Source: Dysidea avara
Lineage: Eukaryota > Porifera > Demospongiae > Dictyoceratida > Dysideidae
Direction of reading: 5' to 3'
Length of the DNA stretch: 64,000 bases
Assembly: GCF_963678975.1 (NCBI RefSeq)
Contig: NC_089274.1
Coordinates: forward strand, 918,001-982,000
Positions within the stretch are counted from its first letter, which is position 1. The number at the start of each line of letters is the position of its first letter. Shown here piece by piece: positions 1 to 20,600 of the stretch. Made by a program: the position numbers and the translations under genes. The notes below the pieces were generated by a model. That model worked only from the letters and a program-made list of their open reading frames with translations, did no database searches and was not told the DNA's origin.

Positions 1-277
1 TGTTCGGATAATCGAGGATCCATTGTATGTATGTGTAGTACACGAAAGTAATTGCTATGCCGAATATAGGAGTTTAAAATCAACTTGAATTCAAATTTTT
101 AAAAAATCCTTTGGTGCATGCCCCCAAAATTAAGCATGCTTTGCAGACCCTGATGTAATCCTGCAGCACACCACACAAAAAGGTCCACTTGAAGTAGATA
201 TTTCTGACATGATCCAACCATAGTTGCAGTCATGTGACAATATACATGATCAACCTACAATAACAGTCTCATGTGAT
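1..277. other. 3' flank of the DEX1-like gene, no gene seen
   Basis: This stretch lies beyond the stop codon of the DEX1-like gene. It is AT-rich, and I see no open frame, RNA or clear repeat boundary in it. It presumably carries the 3' UTR of that gene. Confidence 0.4.
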
Positions 278-3200
278 TTAATAAGTTGATGCTGTTCTAT
301 GTACAACTGGTAGAGGGGTGTGTCCAAAGTCTTGCAGTATCCATAGCAATGATAATGCCATACATACAAACGGGATCAGCAGGCACCACTTGAGGTTGTC
401 TTGGAAATGAAGATTAAACCTGTTTAACAAGTTATACAACCTGTTACGGTTACATAATGTCTCACTTGATGTCAAAGTAAGCGTGGTCACAAAATTGGTG
501 TTCATTACACACTCGGAGGGTGACAGTGCCATGCATGGGGGAGGGGGGAGTAGGGGAGGTAACAACATAAGTTGAGCTGTTAACTGAACACTCCACTACT
601 TCATCATGGAGTAGTTCATTGTTGCCTAGCAATACCTGTACACATAAAGGTTCTTTATTAATACCATGTCTCACATTAGGGTTACAATTAGTGTTAAATA
701 CAGGACACAACTCACCGACACTTTGACACTCTTGTAACGTAGGTAGTGACCACAAGTGAGGTGAAATGTTAGAGAGAAGTGACGTCCTGACACCTCTCGT
801 TGCTGTAAGCTTCGTTCTGATGGGACCACTGTAAACTGTATATACAACATCATCAAAACACTGCATTTATGCAGTCCAAAAGGTCAGCATGCCACACTAG
901 TTAGTTGACTGATACGATAAAACATGACATTATGTTGTATGTTTAGCCTTCTCCACATGATGTGATTGTTACATGGCCTCCGAATCCACCACTAATCGTT
1001 CACACACCAAATTTACTAGTAGGGAATCCTAAACGTCTTAATCTTCTCTGATTTTGAAATCTGAAATCTCTGAAAATTGTTGTTGTATAAAGTTCTGTAT
1101 ATTTCCTGTATTTGCAGCATCACGTATGCTAAGTCCAGCAACACCGCCAGCTTGCAGAGAACTCGAGAAAGGATTCCACTTATTTCCGTATACTACGTAT
1201 CACATGATGCTACTATTCTGGATATCTAAGATTTTAAATGCTCTGAAATCTTGCCATAAATTGCTTGAAATCTTGCCAAATCGCAAGATATGAAATCTCG
1301 TACAGGATTTTTTCCGAGTTACGGACCCCCCGTACCACACTATGTACAATGATGCATTCTTCATGGACTTACCAGTGTGTCCCATTCATCTTTGCTGACA
1401 GCGAAAGGTGTCGATTTGGCGGTAGCGCGTGATGGCTTCCTTTTGTAACAGAAATCATCTGTATTTTCATAGTGGCTACTAGCAAGAATTTATAATGGTG
1501 TAGGGCCCTAACACATTATACACTCCTGCTAGGGTGCTAGTAGGTGCTTTTCAAACAGTTCTTGATTCGTATTGCTGTGTAACGGGTTGAACATAGCTGA
1601 CAACTAAGCGTGATGGATTCTTCACTTTTCAGATGATAATTGATAGCTGGGGTGCGTGGCAGCATTTCTTTTTTTGATGCGGTATGTGTGGGTTCACCAA
1701 TCATAATAATTTTATTTTACAAAAAGTTTAACAAACAAATACACACAAAAAAATGGAATTTTCAACTAGAGTAGGGACCTTATCACATCGATAAAAAGTA
1801 CTGAAACAAGCTGGAGTAGTGCACAATATTAAATCACAGTAAAACAATAAGAAGTGTTATATCCCTACTGTGCATTTCTATTATAGTATCTTGAACACAG
1901 TAAGGATATAACACTTCTTATTGTTTTACTGTAATTTAATATTGTGCACTACTCCAGCTTGTTTCAGTACTTTTTATCGATGTGATAAGGTCCCTACTCT
2001 AGGATGTGCACTTGTAAAAACAATTAACAAACTACACCACACAAGTGTGTTAGCAATCCATTTAATACCTACCATACTGGTCTTGTGAGTAAACAAGTTT
2101 TGACCACTCCTCCAATACTCGGTGTGACCTCTATAAGAATAATGTACCACATAATTCGATTACTGATCACTCACAAGTTTGGCTGTTGAGTACTACGTAC
2201 ACAAATTAAGGAGCCGTCTCTAGTGGCAACCAGTAGCTCCGCCCCTATGGTACAGGTGATCACATACAGGTACAAGCCCACCCACCTGGTTTGCTGGGTA
2301 CAAAATCATCCACTAATAGACCAGAGTAACTAAATGCTCCAACTTCACTGCCAGTCCGGCAAGAACTATGCCCTTCAATTACATTGACTACTCCTGCCAT
2401 ATCAACCGTGATCTAATACAGCCAATGAAAAGTGCTGTAATAGAGGGTGTGGCTGACAGTACAGTATCCAATAGTTACCATATGGGTACAAATTTGAGTG
2501 TTATGCAATTTTGATGATCAACTAACGAGTCAGCACACAAGCTGTCAACGAGGGGGTTACCATTAAGTACAGTGAAAAGGTCTCTATTATTTGTTCAACT
2601 GAATATAAGGACTCAATAGAAAACTCTTCATAGCAAGGATACACACTATGGTCCCAGCAGTACCAGTACAGTAAGGTGTACACCACAACAATATCCTCTT
2701 GAAGTTATGTACAATAATGATCACTACTTCAAGGAGGGACATATCCCATTCATCAAAAACATCATAGACACACCCACTATTATAAAGCTCACAACGTGCA
2801 GGATGTAGGTGCGTTTTTCTGTTGGTAGTCCTAGCAACAACACAGGAGCCTCCATGTTGACTCGTAAATGAAATGGATAGTTCTCCACCAGCTGACCAGT
2901 AGCTCCATGCACTGCCCATACTGACCTGAGGAGATCATGTGACTCATGTAATTACATGCTCTATTAATAGAAGAAAATGGGTAAGATAGATATTATAAAT
3001 CATGACCTCAGTAATGAGGCCAAAGTCATTCCAAGTGGTTAGGTCATTACAAGTTTGGAATTTTCAACTAGAGTAGGGACCACTGTACATCGATAAAAAG
3101 TACTGAAACAAGCTGGAGTAGTGCACGATATTAAATCACAGTAAAACAATAAGAGGTGTTATATCCCCACTGTGCATTTCCGTTATGGTATCTTGAGCAC

Positions 3201-6200
3201 AGTAGGGATATAACACCTCTGATTGATTTAATATCGTGCACTACTCCAACTTGTTTCAGTACTTTTTATCAATGTGCTATGGTCCCTACTCTAGTTGAAA
3301 ATTTGTTATTTTTTGTGTACTTGTTTGTTAACTTTTTTGTAAAATAAATTATTATGACTGGTGAACCCAAGCATACCGCATCAAAAGAAACCGCGCACTC
3401 CAAACCGTGCATCATTTGATTCTGAGTTAGAAAACAGAATGTAGCATGAGGTCTAGCTAGTACTTTCCAAGGCAAATTTAACTTAGCATGATATAATTTG
3501 GAAATAATTTTTGAATAAAATTTGTAACACTGGAAGAATAAATGCTACTAAGCTAGATTTACACTATGTATAATATTAATTTTAGACTACACTCCCCAAA
3601 AGGAATTTTGAAAAATTAACCTGAGATTGAATATTTGGTGGCAATTTTGACTGAAGTTCAATGTTTATTAAAGTTCAAATACTACTAAACTAGAAAGCAG
3701 AAATAGTAGGACAAGCCACATGTAGGCTACACTAAAGCACAAACATAGGTCAAAATAGTTGTATAAATATCTGCTATAGATATTGCTGGTGTGTGACTTT
3801 CATCTCCAGATAATTTCTTTTCACATCAAGCAGGGTAGGAATGGAGACAGCAAAACCAAAACTCCAGGTATTTTAGTTGTTTAAACTGATACACTGTTCC
3901 TGACTGTTTTATTAGAGTAAATGGCTGCTTTATTTTGATCTCTAAAATGTTGAGGGGCTCTAACCCACCTAGTTCCCCCTTGTGTTATATGGGTAGCATT
4001 TTCATGGACATATTATACACAGACATATATAAACTGCACCGAATTACTTCTAAAGTGCCTAGCTATGTACAATTGAAAAATTTTTGAACACTGGCCCCAC
4101 CCTAATCCACTCCTGACCAGACCAGTTGGATTGCTTGTTATGGCCCTGGAGGTAATATTATGAGGTCACGAAGTACACCTTAGCTATGATTGGAACCTAT
4201 TTGACATGGTCACTATACTACTATTTTTTTACTCTTCTACACCCTATACACTTACCCAGTGCTGGTTACTATGACAACATCCACGAGGCCATCACCTGAC
4301 ATGTCAGCAAAACGAACACTTGTAGTTATGGGGTCCTGCATCTCATGTTCCCATAGCAATGTTCCATCATGATTTACACAGACAACATTACCACTTTGAT
4401 CACCAACTATCATGTTGAGGTTGCCATCACCGGTAATGTCATGTACGGCTACCTAGCAACAATATGGGTTATGATTTTAATAATAATCCTAATATGGACC
4501 CATTAGGGCCAGTAAAGCAGCATGGAGTGACAATATTGAAACTGCTGAATGTAGTCCCAGTCAAACTTGATTCCAAAGTAAGCCAAACAGTCTGGAATCC
4601 GGCTGTATGTGACATACCTACCCACCTGTGATGTAATGGAGTCCACTGTTATGGGGAATCCCCTCCTGTTAGTAAGGTCATGTCCTGACAAGGTGTAGAG
4701 CTTTCCATTGGCTGATCCTATGATGATGTCATAGCCAGTTCCTGGTGACAGCTTAACGACAGTGGGTGTGGCCAGTAGATACGCAGGTTGATTAGATGAT
4801 GCCTGTGATATACAATAATATCCTAACTCAGTATACTAGATGTTATGTGACATCACATGATCAGCCACACCTTTGTAGTGTCTAGGATAACATGAGACAA
4901 GACCACATCCTGCTTGATGTCCATTACCATGACAACAGCAGACAGGAAATTGACCAGTTCATCAGCATGTAAACTGAGCTTCTCCAAACGGTGAGCATCA
5001 CTAAGAACAATAAGAAAACCACAAGGAATAAAATGTTTCAAAATGAAGTCACTAAAAGTGATGACCTGCTTTTGCAGGGACTCTTAAACTTATGGACTGG
5101 TCCAAACTGATATGCAATTTGTTATTTTAGAACTATACTCTGCCATTTCGTTTGGGATCTAAATCAAGCGCAAAATAATTCTTCAAAATTATACATGAAG
5201 CAATAAATACTTGAAATATATAAGAGTTCACAAACAGAAATCACTGAGTGTGACATCATTTCAGAAATGCTTACAGCAGATGTACCATAAAGTGCCAGCA
5301 CAAGTGATCAAGTACAGTGACACTTCTCTAAAAGGTCAAGTAGAACATCCTTTAGGTGTGAAATTGATTCATCTGTTTAACACAGCCACTTATTTACTGA
5401 GACCAAAAAATGTAGGCCACAGATAACCAGGTGATCTGTACCTCCTCACAAAAGGTATAAATCATAAAGTGCTACCTAGCTACAAAGAATACTGTGTGTG
5501 AGTGGCTGAAAGGTTCTAGGACGCACATAGAACAATACTACTGAGTGCTCACCATTAACAATTCACACACACACACACATGTACGCATGCTTACTACAAG
5601 TTAATAAACAAGTTCATGATAGTGTTACGATATTGGTTGGTAAATATACTGAAAGATTAGAAAGTACACAATTAATTTGTATACTTGGCTGTTTGCCTGA
5701 TGAGACCTGTCAACTGACATACTGCCATAGCTTAGCAGGTTCTACCAGTGGTGGCAAACGTTACTAGTAACTGATCGTCAGTTATTGTGGTGTTGGTAAG
5801 ATTTGCTGATTATCTGACATAATTTATTATGATGACAGTAATGATGTGATGCTTAATGTTTTATGCAGCAGTGATACTGATTACTGCCAAAAACAAACTG
5901 ATAAACAATTTCTGATGCTATAGCAATGCATTACTACTTAAATTGCATTACAAATTGTAGTGAGCTGGTGAAGATGGTCTGAGAATTATTCTGTGCAAAC
6001 TAGTATTAACATCACACATGTTTCAACTCAACTGCACTACAGTACCAAACACATTTGACAGACCATGCGCAGTACATGTGACAACATCCCCCCCCAGGCA
6101 CTACATAACTGACCTATACTGATAAGGATCATAGTAATAGGTAACTGGAATGACCAACTCTGACACTATCCCATCATCATTGAGATCAACTAATACTGGA

Positions 6201-7400
6201 GTGGCCAGTATGTGTGCGTCAACATGAACCAGTGAAGGATTGTCCTTATCAACACCTGGCTCTCTGTAACACTGGCCTGGATCACATGATCATGATAAAT
6301 ACTGATCCACTCACCTTGCACCTCTAAGAGATGATATGGTTCCCTGTTTTGTTGTGGCCGCATGTTGAGTGGAATTGCTCCTGAACCAATAGCGATCCAT
6401 TGGTAATGCTGGAATCTGATTGGATAGCACAACAAGGTGACAACACTGGCAGAAAATGCTGTAAACGTACTCTAATGGTTTCACCATAAACTTGAGATCC
6501 ATCTGTATTAAGGAACAATAACTCAGCATCGCTAGTAGTTACCATTATCTCAAATAACCCATCACCATTAACATCATACTATGGGGAAGAGAAGTAGTGA
6601 ACAAGTATGATAAAGCAAGGTCACCACAGACATGCCCCATTAAAGCAATGGGACACACGTAGTGCTAGGACAAGTAACCCCATGGGGCTGTATTGTGCTA
6701 TATGTCTCATAGGGGTACATGTGGACACCTGAAAATCCAGATCTTCCATTAATATAGCTGGGTGAATTGAGGAATTGTGAGTAAAATTTCTTACTCAAGA
6801 CAAATGGGTATTTCAGAGCATTGAACAATGGAATCTTATTATTACTTCAGTGTCAAATATCGCTACTGCTAATGTATACACACTACACAACATACCAGTA
6901 GTGGAGTACTATGGAATGACCGATCCTCTAGGTAGAATGGCCAGCCATCAATCACATGACCAGTCTCCCCATGTACCGCCCATACCTCCCCAGCAACATT
7001 AGCAGCAACAATGTCATTGTAGCCATCACCATCAAGATCATATAGTAATGGAGCTGATGTGAATGGAGCTGTTCTCAATGTGGATGACCAGATCAGCTCA
7101 ATAGGGTTCTCGTGCCTAAACCAATAACGAAAGGTGCAAAATAGCATCAAAGAAGTGGTTAGGATTCTTATGGTTGTGTGACAAGTAACAGCAGGGCTGT
7201 AGAGAGAGGGAACTACTAAACTTAGGAGATTTATTTATGTCATATACTAGTAAACGAGACGGCAAGACTGTTAGAGCGACGGAAAATACCAGTATTTAAA
7301 TAATGCACACCCACTTGCAATCCGCCGGATTCACCAGGTGAGGGAAACACGTGGCTAGTAGCACAACGGCTAGTGTACCTCTTATCTTGTTCATTATCAT
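278..7400 (-). CDS. DEX1-like FG-GAP repeat membrane protein
   Basis: About 658 residues in some 15 exons: 7400-7315, 7115-6896, 6578-6471, 6415-6315, 6263-6114, 5000-4871, 4802-4626, 4452-4256, 2925-2793, 2412-2286, 2244-2201, 2130-2073, 828-716, 635-466 and 440-278. The protein opens with a signal peptide. Repeated FG-GAP/beta-propeller units follow with calcium-type loops such as YDLDGDGYNDIVAANV, YDVNGDGLFEIMV and DITGDGNLNMIVG. The last exon holds one C-terminal transmembrane helix and a short tail. Order of motifs and C-terminal layout match the plant DEFECTIVE IN EXINE FORMATION 1 family, an extracytoplasmic calcium-binding propeller; its role in animals is unknown to me. Phases close throughout. 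The exons at 2130-2073 and 828-716 are the least certain, since about 15 residues expected from the family are missing between them. It starts 230 bp from the divergent FAM117-like gene. Confidence 0.8.
1370..2002 (-). mobile_element. Fold-back composite repeat, copy 1
   Basis: Positions 1766-2002 form a near-perfect palindrome: CTAGAGTAGGGACC at the left matches GGTCCCTACTCTAG at the right, with arms of about 100 bp around a short unpaired centre. To the left, about 1370-1760 matches, in reverse, the non-palindromic segment that follows fold-back arms at 49337-49700 and 54020-54450 (TATGACTGGTGAACCCA and ATCGACACCTT words). No coding capacity is visible, so it is non-autonomous. It sits in an intron of the DEX1-like gene. 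Confidence 0.7.
3058..3480 (+). mobile_element. Fold-back composite repeat, copy 2
   Basis: Positions 3058-3303 are a second copy of the fold-back at 1766-2002, with the same arm sequence and the opposite overall orientation. It is followed by the same tail (TTTTTGTAAAATAAATTATTATGACTGG, then a GCATCAAAAG word near 3380). Copies 1 and 2 lie 1 kb apart in introns of one gene. A transcript crossing both could form long double-stranded hairpins. Confidence 0.7.
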
Positions 7401-7630
7401 ACGATGAGTGTAGTCGTTAGTTGTGATCTTGTCGGATCATGCCTCACTGTCACCCCGCCTTCCTCAATATACACGTGGCTTGTAGGGGTGTGTCCCAATT
7501 AGTGCGAAAATAGACGCCTTCGTTTGGTACCTTGTGTCTTCCCTAAGTCAGTTAACTAACAAGCGCGGGGTAATAGTTCTTGTTGGCGCTGTAATTGTTT
7601 TTCGCCCGTGGTAGCTGTCCTAGCCTGAAA
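7401..7630. promoter_or_regulatory. Shared divergent promoter, DEX1-like / FAM117-like
   Basis: Only 230 bp separate the two start codons, so the genes probably share one bidirectional promoter. It is more GC-rich than its surroundings and contains a CACGTG E-box at 7472-7477. I see no convincing TATA box. Confidence 0.6.
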
Positions 7631-14402
<6,772 letters not shown>

Positions 14403-14628
14403 TCCAGCCCCACACCCTTCACACAAGTCAAGAAACATTTTTATCATTTGATGTGTATAGTCTAGGCAGAGTTATCCCTTGTATATGTACAGGTGTCTGT
14501 ATATTATATAATTCTCTATATTATAATATCCGGCTATGAAGCGGGTGAAGTACAGAAGGATACGGAGTGTTGCATCACACGACACCTGTCAGCGGTTACA
14601 TATCGATTGTGGTGTCTCATTTTTGGAG

Positions 14629-17600
14629 ATGGATAATGATGATACGTTACACGAGCTATTGGAAGAAGCGGAAGCGTTAATGGATGCGTCTCCCGAGAAG
14701 GCGATGGAAATGTTGGAACAAATAGCAATGACGGAAGTGTCCACAAAAGCTGAGGAAGATATAAAATGTAAAGAAATTGCAACGTTACAATTAGGGAAAC
14801 TTCTAGCGAAGAGGAACATGGCGAATGGTAAGGTCATTGTAGAGTTGTAAGTAAAATTGGATATGTGGGCTCACGTGACACTTAAATTACTATAGAACTT
14901 GGTGATTTGATTCGAAAGTCACGAAAGTTTCTCCCCCTTTACTCGAAGGCGAAAGCAGCTAAGATAGTACGCGAGTTAGTCGATTGTTTCTTGGACATGA
15001 AATCTTCCACTGGCATTGAGGTGAGCTGATCGTTATATTAGGGTGTTTTGTGTCTAAATTCTTCTGTTCTTCAAGGAGTATTTAAGGATTACAAATGTAG
15101 TAAAAGTATTAATTTTTGTGGAACAAATTTTCATGTTTGAGACATTAATCATATAAACTGCCTTGTGGTTACTGGTATTTCAGTGTTTGAATGTGTTTTA
15201 TAGCAATTGTGTGAGCTTGTCTACTTTTATCCAGTTGTGATATGACAAAGCCTGTTATTAAACTGAAAGCACAAGATAGCTAGGTCTTCGTTTAAGATGT
15301 GTTTACTAAACTACGAAAACTTGCTCCGCAAAATTGGGTTGTTTTGAAGTGTTGCTGTACACTTGCCAGCACAAAGCAGGCAAGCATTGTATCTGGTGAC
15401 ACAATATACTGTAACAATCTTGCCAGACTGTATGGGGTTTATTACTCAGTATTAGTGTCTGCACCTAATTAATATGGTGCATGTCTTACACAAAATGTTG
15501 CTGTATGAAGCTGCACAAGTGCATACTTAATTTGCATTGTAAGCAACACTGTTGTGGCTGCTACCTTTGGATTGGAGCTAGGGTCTGGTGACCATAGTAT
15601 ACAGTACCTGTACGACCGGAATGCAAATGTGGTTTCAAATTGTGTGTGATGTAACATATTACAGCACAAAATTTTGTACTTAAATCTTTACGGCAGGTGT
15701 ACCTTGGAGTCTCACTCAGAGAGTATCAGCTGCTTTCCAACTACTCCAAATTTGGTTGCCATGGTTATTGTGTTATTCATGGCATAAACTACACATTTTG
15801 TCACAAAATATTCTGGATACTGCAATTTGATTGGCTCTACCACTATAGTGGTAGTAACACTAACACCACATACTACAGTCACCAGACCCTTATTCTATAA
15901 TGTGAAGGGGTGGGTGCTGCCAGACTAGGCTAGTGTCATGTAGACCAGACCGACTTATTTCTTTTGTGTGTGGATGGGAAAAAAAGTGGTCTGGTACAGA
16001 ATTTCTGTGTAGAGTTCTACGGTGAGTGATGATTGGTGAAGTCATTCTCTTCTTACTCTATTAGGCACTGTGACTATTATACTACAAAGTATCAGCAACC
16101 TGTTTATACTACAGATCGCTCTGAATGAGGTTGATTCAATGCGGTTTATACTACGAAGGCCAAACCCGCTCCAATCAGCAAAAAAAAAAAAACTTAACCC
16201 ACAATTGAAGTTTCATTGAAGCAGAGATTATTGATGATTTGAGCTCTCTATTTGTACCAGGTTAGTAGGCATGATAAAGTCTTAAGTGTTGGCGACAACC
16301 TCTCAATCAATTCTGTCAAGTTAGTTAACTATTCATTCACATTCATACCTGTTTGTTTTTGAGTCCTTGTGTTGTTCTTGAGGTTGTCCTTCCTTATCGT
16401 CTCCTAAAACTTTGCTGTTGCTTCATTTCATCATTACAGTCGCCATTTTAGCTGTAGTCCTCCATATCTTTATTCTGTTTATTAGAGCCAAATCAAACTA
16501 CAGGGCAGCATCTGTTTGTATTGGGTGAGTGGAGCGAACTAGATCAAACCAGACCCCCAACCTTAATAGGTCCACTCCAGAGCGGTTTGATATGGTATGC
16601 GTTTACACTAACTTGGAAATCACTCTGATCCAAGATAGTTCGTGTAAATGGGCTGTATGTTGCTCAGTAGTGAACCCTATTAGGGTTAGGGGTAACCCTA
16701 ACCCTAATTCCTTCCAGATGAGTTATATAGCTGCATGTGCATTGTACGTGTCAGTCCCTCTTCACCAGAGTCATGCCAAGCTATGCTTACAGTGAAAGCA
16801 GAGGAGTTAACTCTTGGTAAAAGTAACAAGTCATTGAGACTTGTGCCAAAACAACATACAGTGTCCTGTAGTAGTTTGTGTCTATCCTTTATCATGTTCA
16901 CCCCATATATGGTGTTTGTTACTAATATTACATGTGGTGGCAATAAAGCTTGAACACCAAAGCCACATTCATGTGTTCATTTGAAAGAGAGTGGCAAGTA
17001 AAAGTTGATTTCGTGGAGTATTCAAATTCATAAAGTTATCTCACAGCGTTATTTTCAGAGTTGTAGTTTTTATTCACCATTCAATTCCACAAACTACTCT
17101 CTGTGTGTGCTATAAACTGTGAACATTGCCTTTAATACCTTTTTATGATAATTAGCTTTATTACATTTTGACTGCAATGAAAGTGATTTTGTTACTCTTT
17201 CATTATGTCACTTTTGTTTAGTTGTATAATAGTTTTATTGCTTTGAGATAGTCACTGATAGCCCTAACCCTAACCCTAAGGAGATAGTCACTGATAGCCC
17301 TAACCCTAACCCTAAGGAGATAGTCACTGATAGCCCTAACCCTAACCCTAAGGAGATAGTCACTGATAACCCTAACCCTAACCCTAAGGAGATAGTCACT
17401 GATATATGACACTTGTATAATGTATGTGACCACTAGATGTGATTATGCCTTGAAGGCATTTAAAGCCACTTTGCTGCTGCAGGGCTAAACCACACTAATA
17501 GTACAAGAGTTCATAATATACTAAGGAGAGTATCCTACTCTCATATACCCCTGTAGAAGGGCGTATCGTGAAGTTATGACGTAACGACAAGATGTTGTGG

Positions 17601-20600
17601 TTTGTGATGTACGAGCAGCTGTAAAAGTTCAAGAATCGTTAACACCATTTCACACTCACGATGCTCAGGATAGCCGTATTCGCGAATGGCTTAGCAAGAA
17701 ACTCCTATGAAACGGTCTTAACCCATGAAGGAATGATGGTAATTCGGTGAGAAATGCTTAGAGTTGGAGTTAATTTGGTTGCTAGCGACGTTGGTAGGCA
17801 CGCGTTCAATCGATATTCTGTTCAACTAATGACATCATTAATTATACAAAGAAAAACGGGCGAACTCAGAATTTCTACGTCATAACTTCACAATACGCCT
17901 TTCTACAGGGGTATATGAGAGTAGGATACTCTCCTTAGTATATATATATTATGAACTCTTGATAGTACATATTGTATTACCATATTGAACAATATTTCCA
18001 TTGATAGTAAGGTGTCATCATTTGATTTAAATTGTGTCTTACTTTCTATTGCAACAGAAATGATAGCTAATTGATTACCAACTAGCATGTAGCTAGGACA
18101 TCTTATACTGAGGTCTAGTGACCCAAGGATGATGTGGGTAAGGGCTACTTACAAATTTATACCGAGGTCTTAGTTTCTGTGTTTTAAATATATTGGAAAA
18201 TTACTTGTGAGCAAAACAGTTGAAGAGAAAAGTGACATACTAACTGCTAGCATCTGCTAGTGTCATTGTTACAATAGTGTTTTTATCGGTATCTATGACA
18301 CCACCCGTCTGCTTGACCACAGTCAAAGGCTAATACGTTTAATGATGCATCACTTTACTCTATGTGATGATAGTAAACTCACAAGTAGCATGTGTCTTCT
18401 GGGGTTCCACTGAATATCTACTTGTGATCATCTTCATGCAGGGAACTATACCAAGGTGTAAATTTTTTTGTTGTATTGACATGTTTCTTTACATGTTAGT
18501 ACAGTATAGATGGTATCATACAGTACAATAGTATTGTATATTAGGGATCATGAAGGTTTGGGCTTTTCTGGCCAAAAATATCATCCTAAACCAGCTACCT
18601 CACAATACCTTCATGGTGTCTTGGCAGTATTACCAAGCCCAAAAGTGCCTTCAGTACAACCCGAAACGCTCCTAATAGGTTGCTACAGTTTTTAAAAAAG
18701 AATTTATTCACTGGAATTTATGATTGACTGAGATGATGCCTTCAGACAAGCATAACTTGATAATGGCTGGAAGTGCCATGTGATGGCTTCCCTATATGTA
18801 TCGTCTGAGTTTTCCTTTGTGACTGGATTGATTGCAGAGGTCCTTCTCCTAGTGTCCTTTGTTTGTAATGCTTTGTAACGGGCTGAAAATAAAGTGTAAT
18901 AGTGTAATGGCCACTTACTATTCTATCTCTAATTCAGTTGTGGGTATAGACATCATGTAGGGAATTAATGTAACTTGTTTCACTGCTTTTTATTTCTTTG
19001 ATCTCTATTTTTGCTTGTACTTGTTTATGCTGTGATATCAGGAAGTAGATAGCTGCACTTGTAATGATTGGTTGACTAGAGGAAACAGAACACAATGACC
19101 ACTGTCAACAATCTGTCATTCGGGATACCACCCCCAAAGGCTCACTGGAGATCAGCAACGAGATCGATATACTCTAATAAAGCAGTCACCTATTACTGTA
19201 TGCTAATAGAACAGTCATACATGTATGTCATAGTTATGATAGAATATTTAATTTACAACATGAAGTAGGTATCCATAAGGTAAGCATGGGAAAGTTCCAA
19301 TAAAAAGTTTCATTGCTAGTTACAATGTAGTGAGTAAATTGTTTGGAGAAAAGCTTTCTGAGGAGTAATGTATGAAATTTTCACTTTGAGACTTCTTGTT
19401 CTTGTTAACTCTTCTTGAGCTATCTATAAAAGTGCTCCGCCCTGTAGTACACACAGCACCTTCATGATGTCAAGACACCATGAAGGTATCCCAACCTTGT
19501 AATGCGCACAGCACCTATCAGACCCTTGAGCTCCTAGTAAGAAAATTTTCTCCATCTTAATGCTTGTTACTATGTTCAGTTCAGAGTGCAGTGAGAATCA
19601 AATAGTATTTATAAATGAATAGCTGGAATAATTCTAATGTCACTCACAAGCTGGTCTTATTCCTTGATCACTTGTACAGGAATATCGACCTTACTGAGTG
19701 GGAAGTAGGCTGGAGCATTTGTAACTGTTTATTGAATGAGTAGGTCACCTTGACGAGATCTAATATTGTAATCAGTTCCATTGATCAACCTTCCCAAACA
19801 CTACCATGTATCTGTGAGACTATTGGCTGTAATCTGATGTCTTAAATTCGATAACTAGGATAATTGGATCATTTCAGGTTTAAAGTGATTACAACATTTC
19901 TCCTCAGTAATTTGATTAACTAGTTAATAACATGGTGGTACTGTTGTCATGGCAACGGTATGCTTGTCCTGTATTAGTGTCCACTTTTAATTTGATTTTT
20001 CACTTCACAACACCAAAATTGTTATAGCATAATAAGAGTCTGTTTTGGAAGGAACTTAGACCAAATATAATTCATTCAGGGAACGCATATTAACCATCGT
20101 GAACCATTAAACCATTTTGGTATCTACGTCTTGTCTGTATAGAAGACACCATTAGAACTGTTGTTTCTGTGTCTGTCTGTGTGCGTGCGTGCATGCGCGC
20201 GTGTGTCAAATAATCAAGCTAGAATTCTTCCATCCACACGTGGAAAATTTGGTGGTGAGTTCAATTTAGTGAGTTTGAAACACTGCCAAATTCCATATAC
20301 AAGGTTCAGATAATTATTCAGCAATGTGCCGGGAAGTGTGCTGAAATAGGAAAGTATGACAAACACACTGCTAGCATTACAATGCAGGGTGAGGTGTCAT
20401 GCTTGGTGTGCTTTTCGTTCTCGACCACGCACGAGTTGCTGGAATTTTTCTAAGTCCATCCAAACACAAGCATTTCTCCAAAAGATCAAGTCATAACACA
20501 CATGGATGTTAGAAATACCCCAAAATGCCAATTATTTGGCTCAATAATATTTCTACTGAGTACTGACTAATTCAGCTTCTCTATCCCATCATGTTGCTGT

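Noticed and set aside
6640-6828. Possible extra exon of the DEX1-like gene with NGRSGFSG
   Set aside because: Exons 7115-6896 and 6578-6471 join in phase (STPLL to YDVNGDG), matching the family with nothing between.
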